Shown piece after piece: positions 56,650 through 64,000 of a stretch of 64,000 nt of DNA. The translations under genes were made by a program, and so were the position numbers. A model generated the notes under the pieces. That model had not been told where the DNA came from. It searched no databases and was given only the letters and a program-made list of their open reading frames with translations. The first letter of the stretch is position 1. Each line of letters opens with the position of its first letter. Origin of the DNA: Aquimarina amphilecti (lineage in GTDB: Bacteria; Bacteroidota; Bacteroidia; Flavobacteriales; Flavobacteriaceae); the NCBI RefSeq assembly GCF_900109375.1, contig NZ_FOAB01000006.1, positions 363,097 to 427,096 on the forward strand, read 5' to 3'.

Positions 56650-56681
56650 GCCTCGATTTGGTATATAATCGGGGCTTTTTT
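56650..56681 (+). terminator. Terminator after gap
   Basis: GCCTCGATT (56650-56658) pairs with AATCGGGGC (56667-56675) with one G-U pair and is followed by TTTTTT. A (CA)6 tract lies just after it (56691-56702). Confidence 0.85.
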
Positions 56682-56718
56682 CATAGCAAACACACACACA
56701 CAACAAATATTTTTTTAA

Positions 56719-57591
56719 ATGATTTTAATAGCTGACGGTGGTTCTACTAAATGCGATTGGATTCTTCTTGATGATTCTGGAGAAATTGTATTTAAAACCC
56801 GTACAGAAGGATTGAATCCTGCTGTATTTGAGAAGTCTTTACTGGAAAAAAGAGTTCGTGCTAATGCGGAGTTAACCGAGCATAGCAAAACAATCGAAGC
56901 GGTTCACTTTTATGGAGCTGGATGTGGTACTGCAAAACCTGCCGCTATGTTAAAGAAAGTATTTGAAGACTTTTTTGTTAATGCTACTGATGTAGTGGTT
57001 AGAGAAGATATGGTTGCAGCTGTGTATGCAGCTACTACAGAGCCTGGAATTGTCTGTATATTAGGAACTGGATCTAACAGTTGTTATTATGATGGAGATG
57101 ATATCCATATGGCAGTGGATTCTTTAGGATATATTTTAATGGATGAAGCTAGTGGTAATTACTTCGGGAAACGATTAATAAGAGACTATTATTATAAAAG
57201 AATGCCTCCAGAGGTAGCTGGAGAATTCGAGAAACGTTTTAATCTTTCTTCTGATTCTATAAAAGAAAATTTATATAAAAAAGAAAATCCAAATACGTAT
57301 TTAGCTTCATTTGCAGAATTTATTTTTACCAGTGAACGTAACGGATATTTTTATAAAATCATTACAGAAGGTATACAAGAATTTGTAGAAACAAGAGTAT
57401 TGTGTTTCCCTGAAGCTCAAAATGTTCCTGTACACTTTATTGGGTCAATAGCCCATTTTAGTGAGGACATTATTAGAGCAGCAGTATGGCCATATCACTT
57501 AACAGTTGGTAATATTGTTAGAAGACCTATTGATGGGATTATAGATTACTACAGAAATGATGTAATTAAAAAGAAACCAAACAAGGTTTAG
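56719..57591 (+). CDS. BadF/BadG-type ATPase, N-acetylglucosamine kinase-like
   Basis: The protein has 290 residues with the ASKHA sugar-kinase fold. The phosphate-1 loop ADGGSTKCDW is at the N-terminus, phosphate-2 ILGTGSNSCYYDG lies near residue 115, and the SLGYILMDEASGNYFGKRLI segment follows. It resembles the short flavobacterial BadF/BadG/BcrA-type proteins annotated as N-acetylglucosamine kinases. It should phosphorylate an amino sugar or related sugar in the cytosol. No chitin or amino-sugar genes are adjacent, so the substrate is open. It lies 88 bp after gap behind that terminator. Confidence 0.82.
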   Translation: MILIADGGSTKCDWILLDDSGEIVFKTRTEGLNPAVFEKSLLEKRVRANAELTEHSKTIEAVHFYGAGCGTAKPAAMLKKVFEDFFVNATDVVVREDMVAAVYAATTEPGIVCILGTGSNSCYYDGDDIHMAVDSLGYILMDEASGNYFGKRLIRDYYYKRMPPEVAGEFEKRFNLSSDSIKENLYKKENPNTYLASFAEFIFTSERNGYFYKIITEGIQEFVETRVLCFPEAQNVPVHFIGSIAHFSEDIIRAAVWPYHLTVGNIVRRPIDGIIDYYRNDVIKKKPNKV

Positions 57592-57604
57592 AAATAATAA
57601 AATC

Positions 57605-57651
57605 AAGGAGAGATCAATGATAATGTTCTAATATTATCAAGTTTTCTCCTT
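57605..57651. terminator. Probable bidirectional terminator between convergent genes
   Basis: Outer arms AAGGAGA (57605-57611) and TCTCCTT (57645-57651), with inner TGATAAT (57618-57624) and ATTATCA (57633-57639), form an imperfect long hairpin. It overlaps the last codons of the minus-strand gene and ends in a T-rich run. Confidence 0.55.
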
Positions 57652-57988
57652 TTTCCATTTTCCATAAACTGGCTACGAAAAAGTATCCATCTTTAAAATC
57701 TTCATAATCACATCCTACAAAATAATCATCATCGTCCTTAATGATGTTTTCGCAGATATGATTTTTCATTTTGCTGTCCCAAAAACTTTGATTTTCCTCT
57801 TTTTCAATCCAATTAATAATATCTCTTTCTGAGATAACACCAAATTGAACATCATTTTTTTGGACTAGTTCATTAACTTCTTCTTCTTTGAGATATTTTA
57901 TAAACTCTTTACTAATGATTTCTTCTTTCCAAATTTTTTTGGAATCCCAATTCATTAGATATTTTGTGTTTTCCTTACTTACTTTCAC
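57614..57988 (-). CDS. Hypothetical protein
   Basis: The protein has 124 residues and no family was recognised. It is acidic and rich in Trp/Phe and Lys/Glu, with no signal peptide or membrane segment, so it is probably cytosolic. The C-terminal half (YFVGCDYEDFKDGYFFVASLW) reads like a folded alpha/beta domain. It is 44 bp beyond the sensor kinase gene on the same strand, so it may be the last gene of the nir operon. Its role there is unknown. Confidence 0.6.
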   Translation of the reverse strand: MKVSKENTKYLMNWDSKKIWKEEIISKEFIKYLKEEEVNELVQKNDVQFGVISERDIINWIEKEENQSFWDSKMKNHICENIIKDDDDYFVGCDYEDFKDGYFFVASLWKMEKGENLIILEHYH

Positions 57989-58032
57989 TCTTTTTGTTTG
58001 GGGGGTAAATTACCTTGTAAAAGTATATAATT

Positions 58033-59850
58033 TTATTTATTAAAATTATAATTTAAACTAATTCTTGTGCCTTTTCCAGGAGTCGAACTAATAAAAATCC
58101 TACCATCTATATAATTCATTCTTTCTTTCATGAAAAATAACCCCATTCCACCTTCAGCATTGTTCTTAGGCTTGCTTGGAATTTTGTCTAAATCAAAACC
58201 TTTACCATTATCATCTATAATAATACTTAATATGGATTCTGAACTGTTGATAGAAATTAGAATATAATCAGATTTAGCATATTTTATTGCATTATTTACA
58301 GCTTCTTGTGTAACTCGATATAGATTGGTTTCTACTAATGAATCAAAACGTAGATCAGTATTAGATTTGTTTTCTAACATGATGTTTTTACCTGTAAGTT
58401 TAGTAAGTTCTTTCGCCATTTTTTGTAGAGCTATACTAATCCCATAATCTTTTAATTCCGGTGGAGTAAGATTAAAAGTTGCAGTTCTGATTCCGAGAAT
58501 TAAGTCTTTAGATAATTGTTTAAGCCCTTCTATTTTTTGATGAGTTTTTTCAATATTATTTGTGTTGATAGATTCAATGTTAAATTTCAAGGCAGTAAGC
58601 ATTTGTCCAATACTATCATGAATTTCTTTAGCAATTCGTTTTCGTTCTTCTTCCTGCGCTTCTACGATCAGACTAGCGTTAGATTTTTGTAATTCTTCTT
58701 TTTGTTGGTATTCTAAATCATTTAATCTTTCTATTTCTAATTGCGCTTCTTTTCTTTTGGATATATCAGAGCAAAGAACCAATCGTTCTGTATTACCAGG
58801 TTCTTTAAATACATTTAGAATAGAAACATCTAACCACATTTTTTTATCATCCTTAGAAACAAATTCAAATTCTTCATTAAAAACACCTCCTTTATTCTGA
58901 GATATAAGTTGAAGTAGTCTATTTGCTTGAAGCTCATTTAGTTTCATAAGTTCTGCAAGGTTTTTTTGATCAATTTTTTGATCTATATTTAAAACCTTTG
59001 TAAAACGTTCTCCTAGATTTTTAACGATACCCTGTTCATTAACTCTAGCATACAACAGAGTTTGATCTAAGGCTTTGGTAAGCGATACAAGTTCTTGTAC
59101 ATTCTCGTTCTGAATTTTCCTAAGTTTCTCGGCGTTAGCCGCCATATTTGTGGCATCTTTTTGAGATATTAGAAGATTTGATATTGTTTTCTTAATACTT
59201 AATGCTACGGGTCTAAATAGTAGAAAAAATTCAAAAATTAAGACTAAAATGATTAAACCAAATATGGTGTATTCTATTTTTTTAAGACTTGATATTTTTT
59301 CTTTAGCTTCTTTTTCATATCTATAAACAATGGCGTCCATTTGTTTAAGGAAAAGAGGCTCATTAAAAATCACATTGTCTAGATAAGGTTTTAGAATTTT
59401 TTGGTTAACAGAATCGTTTTTAACTAAATTAAGTACTTGTTCACTGTTTTGATATATAATTTCGAAATAAGGTTGTAAAACCAAAAACATTCTTTTTATT
59501 TCTGTACTATCATTTTTTCCTTTGGGTATAGAGTCGTTATATCTTCTTAATTGCTCATGGGAAGTTTTCCAAAGATCTATTGTAGCTTCTAATTCTTCAA
59601 TGTATTTTTTTTTAAGCACATCATTGGTAGTATAACTAAGTAATAAAATCTCTTTAGTCAGTTTCTGACTAAGCATACGTTGTCTACCAGAAATATTAAC
59701 GATTTTAGAATCATCTATTTGTGAGTTAAGATACCGCTGAATAAAAAACTGTCCGCCAATCGTAAATAGGGCAATGGCTCCTAAGGCAATAATATAGATT
59801 TTACTTAGGCGATTAAATGTTTGATGATCTAATGATTCCAGTTTGTTCAA
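58033..59850 (-). CDS. NarX/PilJ-like sensor histidine kinase next to nirBD
   Basis: The protein has 605 residues. It has membrane segments at about 18-37 and 195-215 with a periplasmic helical sensor between them. The segment NISGRQRMLSQK (52-63) matches the PilJ/NIT type P-box consensus of nitrate-sensing helices, as in NarX. A cytoplasmic PAS domain (about 265-370) is followed by a HisKA_3 dimerisation segment with acceptor His in RKRIAKEIHDSIGQ. The HATPase has DDNGKGFDL and GGMGLFFMKER. It is probably a nitrate or nitrite sensor controlling this operon. No NarL-type response regulator is encoded in the window. It lies 10 bp after the DUF4202 gene in the same transcript. Confidence 0.85.
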   Translation of the reverse strand: MNKLESLDHQTFNRLSKIYIIALGAIALFTIGGQFFIQRYLNSQIDDSKIVNISGRQRMLSQKLTKEILLLSYTTNDVLKKKYIEELEATIDLWKTSHEQLRRYNDSIPKGKNDSTEIKRMFLVLQPYFEIIYQNSEQVLNLVKNDSVNQKILKPYLDNVIFNEPLFLKQMDAIVYRYEKEAKEKISSLKKIEYTIFGLIILVLIFEFFLLFRPVALSIKKTISNLLISQKDATNMAANAEKLRKIQNENVQELVSLTKALDQTLLYARVNEQGIVKNLGERFTKVLNIDQKIDQKNLAELMKLNELQANRLLQLISQNKGGVFNEEFEFVSKDDKKMWLDVSILNVFKEPGNTERLVLCSDISKRKEAQLEIERLNDLEYQQKEELQKSNASLIVEAQEEERKRIAKEIHDSIGQMLTALKFNIESINTNNIEKTHQKIEGLKQLSKDLILGIRTATFNLTPPELKDYGISIALQKMAKELTKLTGKNIMLENKSNTDLRFDSLVETNLYRVTQEAVNNAIKYAKSDYILISINSSESILSIIIDDNGKGFDLDKIPSKPKNNAEGGMGLFFMKERMNYIDGRIFISSTPGKGTRISLNYNFNK

Positions 59851-59860
59851 TATGATAAAA

Positions 59861-60445
59861 TTATGCGATAGCTTGCTTAATCAAATCTAATCCTTTTTCT
59901 GAATATGATATATTTAGCGCAGCTTGGTGTCCTTTATCAGACATTTTTCTCCAAGTTTTTTGTAAGATATCAATAACTTTTTCTGAAACGTGTTTTTCAC
60001 AGAAATCCGAATAATAGAATTCAAGAAAAACCAGACATATTACATCTTCTAATACTTGGGTATCTTCATCTTTTTTTAATTTCTTTTTTTGAATTAAAAA
60101 AGATACCCTATCTATTGTTTCCTGATCATAATCTACCTTCTCAAGTATTTCGGATGCTTTTTTTGCATGAAATTTTTTAAGTTCTTCCCTCCATTTTAAG
60201 TATCCCACACGATCCATTGGATAACTGTTTCTTGGGATTTCCCACCTGCAGATATGTTGAGCTCTAGAAGCTAATTGTAAAGCTTCTGATGCTTCTGGCG
60301 CAAAATTGTCTAAAGTATGACTCATTCGTTGACCATAGACTAATTCTTTTGCAATAGATTCTCCTTTAATTATTTCTTTATTAGGATCATTTGCATTTGA
60401 CTTATCAATAAGAGAAAATGCTTCGGTTATTTTTGTGGTTGGCAT
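59861..60445 (-). CDS. DUF4202 family protein
   Basis: The protein has 194 residues, a full-length match to the DUF4202 family, judged by QRMSHTLDNFAPEASEALQLASRAQHICRWEIPRNSYP (key residues H and RW-x-IPR), GYLKWREELKKFHA and QVLEDVICLVFLEFY. The His, Glu and Asp pattern recalls HD-type phosphohydrolases, but the family has no firm function. In many proteobacteria and Bacteroidota it occurs with nitrite reductase genes, as here (55 bp after nirD). It is predicted cytosolic. Confidence 0.82.
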   Translation of the reverse strand: MPTTKITEAFSLIDKSNANDPNKEIIKGESIAKELVYGQRMSHTLDNFAPEASEALQLASRAQHICRWEIPRNSYPMDRVGYLKWREELKKFHAKKASEILEKVDYDQETIDRVSFLIQKKKLKKDEDTQVLEDVICLVFLEFYYSDFCEKHVSEKVIDILQKTWRKMSDKGHQAALNISYSEKGLDLIKQAIA

Positions 60446-60500
60446 AAAAGTAAGATAATTAGAATACTTGCTAAAGTAATGTTTTTAGCAATAAAATTCT

Positions 60501-60878
60501 TTATTCTTCAAAGCCAATAAAAACAATATCGTTTTCTATTTTCACTGGATATGTTGCGATAGGAGGTAAATCACCATTTAAGTTTTCTCCTGTTTCTAAT
60601 GAAAAAGTTTTTTTATGAAGAGGACAAGCAACTTTAGGTATTCCATTGTGATCACCTATCATTCCTCTACTTAAAACCATTTCGTTTTTTTCAGGTGATA
60701 AATTTTGACAGGCGTACCAGTTGTTTAACCTATTAAAGTTGAATACCGCAATTTGTAAATCTCTATATTTAACACAAGCTCCTCCGTCTTTTGGAAAGGC
60801 ATTGATTGATGCAGCTTTGAACCAAACTTTTACATCTTCTAATTTGATGGTTTTGTATTTATTTAGAATTCCTTCCAT
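60501..60878 (-). CDS. nirD: Nitrite reductase small subunit NirD
   Basis: The protein has 125 residues with a Rieske-like fold: IAVFNFNRLNNWYACQNLSP and KVACPLHKKTFSLETGE. Only the second half of the iron-sulfur ligand motif (CPLH) is present, and the first CxH is missing, as in known NirD proteins that have lost the cluster. It partners NirB for NADH-dependent nitrite reduction to ammonium. It follows nirB after a 23-bp gap. Confidence 0.92.
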   Translation of the reverse strand: MEGILNKYKTIKLEDVKVWFKAASINAFPKDGGACVKYRDLQIAVFNFNRLNNWYACQNLSPEKNEMVLSRGMIGDHNGIPKVACPLHKKTFSLETGENLNGDLPPIATYPVKIENDIVFIGFEE

Positions 60879-60901
60879 TTTTTTAGTTATAAGCGGTTTA
60901 A

Positions 60902-63421
60902 TTATTTCCAGGGTTCAGGCATTTTTTGCTCCCTTAAAGGAACAAAAACTATATTTTCATCATCATCTTCGCTGTTTACGAAGTGGTTAAAACGCTTCAT
61001 TATTTCAGGGTCATTAATGGCTTGAGTCCATTCACATTTAAATTTATTGACCAAAGTTTTCATTTCATTTTCTAAATCTTCAGCAATTCCAAGTTTATCT
61101 TCAATAATAACTTCTTTCAGATATTCTAATCCACCTTCTAAGCGTTCTTGCCAAGCAGCGGTTCTTTGTAATGGTTTTGCTGTTCTCATATAAAACATCA
61201 AATATCGGTCTAGATATTTGATTACAGTTTCGTTATCAATCTGTTCAGCAAATAATTCTGCGTGTCTTGGTGTGGCTCCACCGTTTCCACCTACATATAA
61301 ATTCCATCCACCTTCTACAGCAATTAAACCGAAATCTTTTCCACGTGCCTCGGCACATTCTCTGATACATCCAGAAACTCCACCTTTAATTTTATGTGGA
61401 GCACGAATTCCTCTATACCGATTCTCGAGTTCGATACCAAAGCTGACACTTTCATCCATTCCATAACGACACCAGGTCGAACCAACACAAGTTTTTACTG
61501 TTCTTAATGATTTACCATAAGCATGACCACTTTCAAAACCGTGGTTAATTAGATCTTTCCATATTAGGGGTAATTGATTTAGAGTCGCACCAAATAAGTC
61601 AATACGTACACCTCCTGTTACTTTAGTGTATAGATCGTATTTTTTAGCTATTTCCCCTAATGCGATAAGCTTTTCAGGAGTAATTTCACCACCAGGAACT
61701 CTAGGAACTACTGAGTACGTTCCATTTCGCTGTATGTTGGCTAAAAAACGATCATTAGAATCCTGAATAGCGTATTCTTCATTTGCTGTATCTGCATTAA
61801 TCGTCGCCATCAAGGAAGCAACAAGTGGTTTGCATAATTCACAACCATGTCCGCCATTTCCGTGGTTATCTAATACTTCATTAAATTTTGTATATCCTTT
61901 TACCTGAATGATTTTATATAAATCTTGTCTGCTTAAATCAAAATGTTCACAAACTCCTTCTTTAACTTCAATACCTAAAGATTTTAGAGTAGCATTTGTT
62001 AAGTCCGTTACCATAGGTTTGCAACCACCGCAACCGGTTCCGGCTTTGGTGCAACTAATTACTCCTGCAACATCTGTAGCTTCTCCGTTTTCTATTGAAT
62101 TACAAATCTGCCCTTTTGTTACACTTTCGCAAGAACAAATCTGAGCTCCATTCGGTAAATCCATAACATCACCTAATAAACTACCTTCATCACCTCCACG
62201 ACTGCCTAGTATAAGATCTTCAGGTTCTTCTGGAAGTTTCATTCCATTAATATAAATTTGGAATAAAGAATTATAATCAGATGAATCACCGATTAAAATC
62301 CCGCCTAAAAGTTTTTTACCATCTTTAGAAACACTTATTTTTTTATAAACTCCATTTCGTTTATTTTCATATATAATCTCATCAATGTCTTTTTTAGACT
62401 GATTAAGAGCATCTCCAAAACTAGCAACTTCAGTTCCTATTAATTTTAATTGCGTTGACATGTCGATTGATTCAGGCATTTCTGCATTACCTCCAGTGAT
62501 TTGTTGTACAGCTACTTCTGCCATATCATACCCTGGAGCAACTAAACCATAAATCATGCTGTTTAATAAAGCACACTCACCAATAGCGAATATATTTTTG
62601 TCAGAAGTTTCCATTTTTTGATTGACCACGATTCCACCGCGAGTTCCTACCTCAAGGCCACACTCTCTAGCTACTTCATCACGTGGACGAATACCTGCTG
62701 AAACTACAAGCATATCAACTTTTAATTCGGTATCATCAACATATTGTAATCCTTCAATAGTTTTTTCTCCTTGAAGAAATTGTGTTTGTTTAGAAAGATG
62801 TACTTTTAATCCCATACTTTCTATTTTGGACTGAAGCATATCACTAGCGCCTTTATCAAGCTGTCTTGGCATTAAACGAGGTGCAAACTCAACTACATGA
62901 GCATTAAGCCCTAAATTTTTAACCGCGTTTGCAGCTTCAAGTCCTAATAAGCCTCCACCGAGAACAGCAGCTTCTGTTTTTCCTTGAGCTTTTAATTTTT
63001 TAGCATATGCCTCTGTAGCTTCAAGATCTTCAATAGTCCTATAAACAAAAACCCCTTCTTTATCAATACCTTCAATTGGCGGAACAAAAGCAGAGGATCC
63101 GGTTGCTAGCACTAAATAATCATAGGAATAAATATCTCCTCGATGATTAGCAATCGTTTTATCCTCTCGATTGATTTCTGTAATCATTTCTGAAATATGA
63201 AGATCAATATTATTATCCTCATACCAATTAGCAGGAGACATACTTAAATCTTCTGAAGTTTTACCATCGTAAAATTCGCTAAGATGGACTCTATCATACG
63301 CTCGCCTTGGTTCTTCACCAAAAACTATAAGTTTGTAATCTGTAAATTTTTCTGATGCTACAAACTTCTCACAGAACTTATAACTTACCATTCCGTTACC
63401 TATTACTACTATCTTCTTCAT
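60902..63421 (-). CDS. nirB: NADH-dependent nitrite reductase large subunit NirB
   Basis: The protein has 839 residues. The order is: FAD/NADH-binding domain with VIGNGMVSYKFCEKF and AVLGGGLLGLEAANA (about 1-300). Then come two BFD-like [2Fe-2S] regions, the first with CSCESV and GCGGCKP, the second missing its first Cys pair (GCELCKP). The nitrite/sulfite reductase ferredoxin-like and sirohaem domain follows, with cluster ligands in TCVGSTWC and SGCIRECAEARG. It reduces nitrite to ammonium with NADH in the cytosol, for assimilation or ammonification. It starts the nir operon. The upstream spacer carries three TACGTA palindromes and a TAATTTTG box. Confidence 0.95.
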   Translation of the reverse strand: MKKIVVIGNGMVSYKFCEKFVASEKFTDYKLIVFGEEPRRAYDRVHLSEFYDGKTSEDLSMSPANWYEDNNIDLHISEMITEINREDKTIANHRGDIYSYDYLVLATGSSAFVPPIEGIDKEGVFVYRTIEDLEATEAYAKKLKAQGKTEAAVLGGGLLGLEAANAVKNLGLNAHVVEFAPRLMPRQLDKGASDMLQSKIESMGLKVHLSKQTQFLQGEKTIEGLQYVDDTELKVDMLVVSAGIRPRDEVARECGLEVGTRGGIVVNQKMETSDKNIFAIGECALLNSMIYGLVAPGYDMAEVAVQQITGGNAEMPESIDMSTQLKLIGTEVASFGDALNQSKKDIDEIIYENKRNGVYKKISVSKDGKKLLGGILIGDSSDYNSLFQIYINGMKLPEEPEDLILGSRGGDEGSLLGDVMDLPNGAQICSCESVTKGQICNSIENGEATDVAGVISCTKAGTGCGGCKPMVTDLTNATLKSLGIEVKEGVCEHFDLSRQDLYKIIQVKGYTKFNEVLDNHGNGGHGCELCKPLVASLMATINADTANEEYAIQDSNDRFLANIQRNGTYSVVPRVPGGEITPEKLIALGEIAKKYDLYTKVTGGVRIDLFGATLNQLPLIWKDLINHGFESGHAYGKSLRTVKTCVGSTWCRYGMDESVSFGIELENRYRGIRAPHKIKGGVSGCIRECAEARGKDFGLIAVEGGWNLYVGGNGGATPRHAELFAEQIDNETVIKYLDRYLMFYMRTAKPLQRTAAWQERLEGGLEYLKEVIIEDKLGIAEDLENEMKTLVNKFKCEWTQAINDPEIMKRFNHFVNSEDDDENIVFVPLREQKMPEPWK

Positions 63422-63425
63422 TAGT

Positions 63426-63487
63426 TACGTATTTATAAATCAAAATTAAGTATTAATACGTATTTAAGTAATAAGAATTACGTAATT
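63426..63487. promoter_or_regulatory. Three TACGTA palindromes upstream of nirB
   Basis: TACGTA occurs at 63426-63431, 63457-63462 and 63479-63484. The last two sit in longer perfect palindromes, AATACGTATT (63455-63464) and AATTACGTAATT (63476-63487). Centres are 31 and 22 bp apart, close to three and two helical turns. They cover the nirB promoter and look like binding sites for a dimeric regulator, identity unknown. Confidence 0.5.
63441..63448 (-). promoter_or_regulatory. Possible -7 element of nirB
   Basis: On the minus strand this reads TAATTTTG, matching TAnnTTTG. It is about 20 bp before the nirB start codon. Two TACGTA sites then lie upstream of it, where an activator would bind. 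Confidence 0.4.
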
Positions 63488-63527
63488 ATCAGTTGTGTAA
63501 ATTAGGAATTTGAAAATAATCCATAAA

Positions 63528-63557
63528 AAAACCTGCGAAACTGATTTCGCAGGTTTT
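63528..63557. terminator. Terminator between the porin-like gene and nirB
   Basis: A 13-bp perfect stem AAAACCTGCGAAA (63528-63540) pairs with TTTCGCAGGTTTT (63545-63557) across a 4-base loop. It lies 21 bp after the porin-like stop on the minus strand, separating that gene from the nir operon. Confidence 0.92.
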
Positions 63558-63578
63558 AGATATAATATCATTAATAAA

Positions 63579-64000
63579 TTATTGTTGTGGTTTCGGACTC
63601 CATTTTAAGAAGTTTGGTTTTACTACTAACATTGCCCATCCCCAATTTTGTAATCCACTAGGATTGGTAACTCCTTTTAGAACTTCCATACTATCTCCTG
63701 CGAACATCTGAGAATATCCTATTTTTAAAGTAGCATACGGTAGTATTTTTTGAGTAAATACTAAGTCTAATTCGGTACCTAAATAATTATCATCAGTTCC
63801 TGCTATATCTTCTGCAGCAGAAAAATAGTGAAGCTTGGCTAATAGGCTACTACTTTTACCAGTTTTGATAACAGCTTTAGCATATATATCTTGTAATCCT
63901 ACACTATTGGCGTGATTGCCTACATAGAAATAATCCATAAATCCATTAAATTTATGATTGGTTCCAAAAATAGGGAAGAAAGATGTAATCTCTCCATCAG
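63579..64000 (-). CDS. C-terminal part of an outer-membrane porin-like protein (alginate-export type)
   Basis: The frame stays open past the last base, so the gene starts outside the window; 140 codons are visible. The sequence alternates polar and hydrophobic residues, as in beta-barrel strands (HKFNGFMDYFYVGNH, GLQDIYAKAVIKTG, LLAKLHYFSAAED, LGTELDLVFTQKI, ATLKIGYSQMFAG). It resembles the C-terminus of the alginate-export porin family, which in Bacteroidota often lies beside nitrate or nitrite genes. The position next to nirBD suggests a role in anion passage, but the substrate is not shown by the sequence. Confidence 0.65.
   Translation of the reverse strand, partial: DGEITSFFPIFGTNHKFNGFMDYFYVGNHANSVGLQDIYAKAVIKTGKSSSLLAKLHYFSAAEDIAGTDDNYLGTELDLVFTQKILPYATLKIGYSQMFAGDSMEVLKGVTNPSGLQNWGWAMLVVKPNFLKWSPKPQQ

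Noticed and set aside
56691..56702. A (CA)6 tract as a phase-variation tract
   Set aside because: It is short, lies outside any coding frame, and its distance to the kinase start gives no clear promoter-spacing role.

Overview
The window reads as a low-GC chromosome segment from a marine member of the Flavobacteriaceae (Bacteroidota), plausibly close to Aquimarina. That placement is an inference from gene content: SusC/SusD pairs, a one-piece hybrid two-component regulator, many SPII lipoproteins with an early Cys, C-terminal type IX secretion sorting domains, promoters resembling TAnnTTTG, and few Shine-Dalgarno sequences. Most genes are ordinary. No tRNA, rRNA, insertion sequence or CRISPR array was recognised by eye.

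Layout. 1-9.6 kb: the 3' part of a hybrid two-component regulator, then six same-strand genes for surface or envelope functions: NHL-propeller, two leucine-rich-repeat (LRR) and one TPR lipoprotein, a fatty acid hydroxylase and a Sco1-like lipoprotein. 9.6-10.8 kb: a frame-disrupted pseudogene and an AT-rich non-coding stretch. 10.8-15.9 kb: a GT2 glycosyltransferase and a 1327-residue type IX-secreted protein. 15.9-26 kb: housekeeping genes (FMN reductase, pabB, a sigma-like protein, tilS-dsbD) and two secreted hydrolases. 26-28 kb: a TPR histidine kinase.

28.1-33.4 kb (minus strand) is the most interesting part. A 67-residue peptide with a double-glycine leader is followed by a DxD glycosyltransferase-like protein, an ABC exporter with an N-terminal C39 peptidase, and an HlyD-type adaptor. 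Together they look like a small secreted-peptide (bacteriocin or RiPP-like, perhaps glycosylated) locus, with a terminator separating the precursor from the synthesis and export genes.

33.7-51.7 kb is a starch/maltodextrin utilisation locus in two divergent arms. The minus arm encodes SusC, SusD, a SusE-like lipoprotein and a type IX-secreted GH13 amylase. The plus arm encodes a LacI regulator, an MFS sugar transporter, beta-phosphoglucomutase, a GH65 phosphorylase and two GH13 enzymes. The expected flow is: surface amylase cuts starch, SusCDE bind and import oligosaccharides, GH13 enzymes shorten them, MFS carries maltose inwards, GH65 plus beta-phosphoglucomutase yield glucose and glucose-6-phosphate. 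After a cadherin-like type IX-secreted protein come phosphofructokinase, GAPDH and a BadF-type sugar kinase (54.6-57.6 kb). The pfk upstream region carries a palindrome whose 8-bp core matches one in the susC-lacI intergenic region.

57.6-64 kb (minus strand) is a nitrite assimilation group: a porin-like gene cut by the window edge, nirB, nirD, a DUF4202 gene, a NarX/PilJ-like sensor kinase and a small unknown gene.
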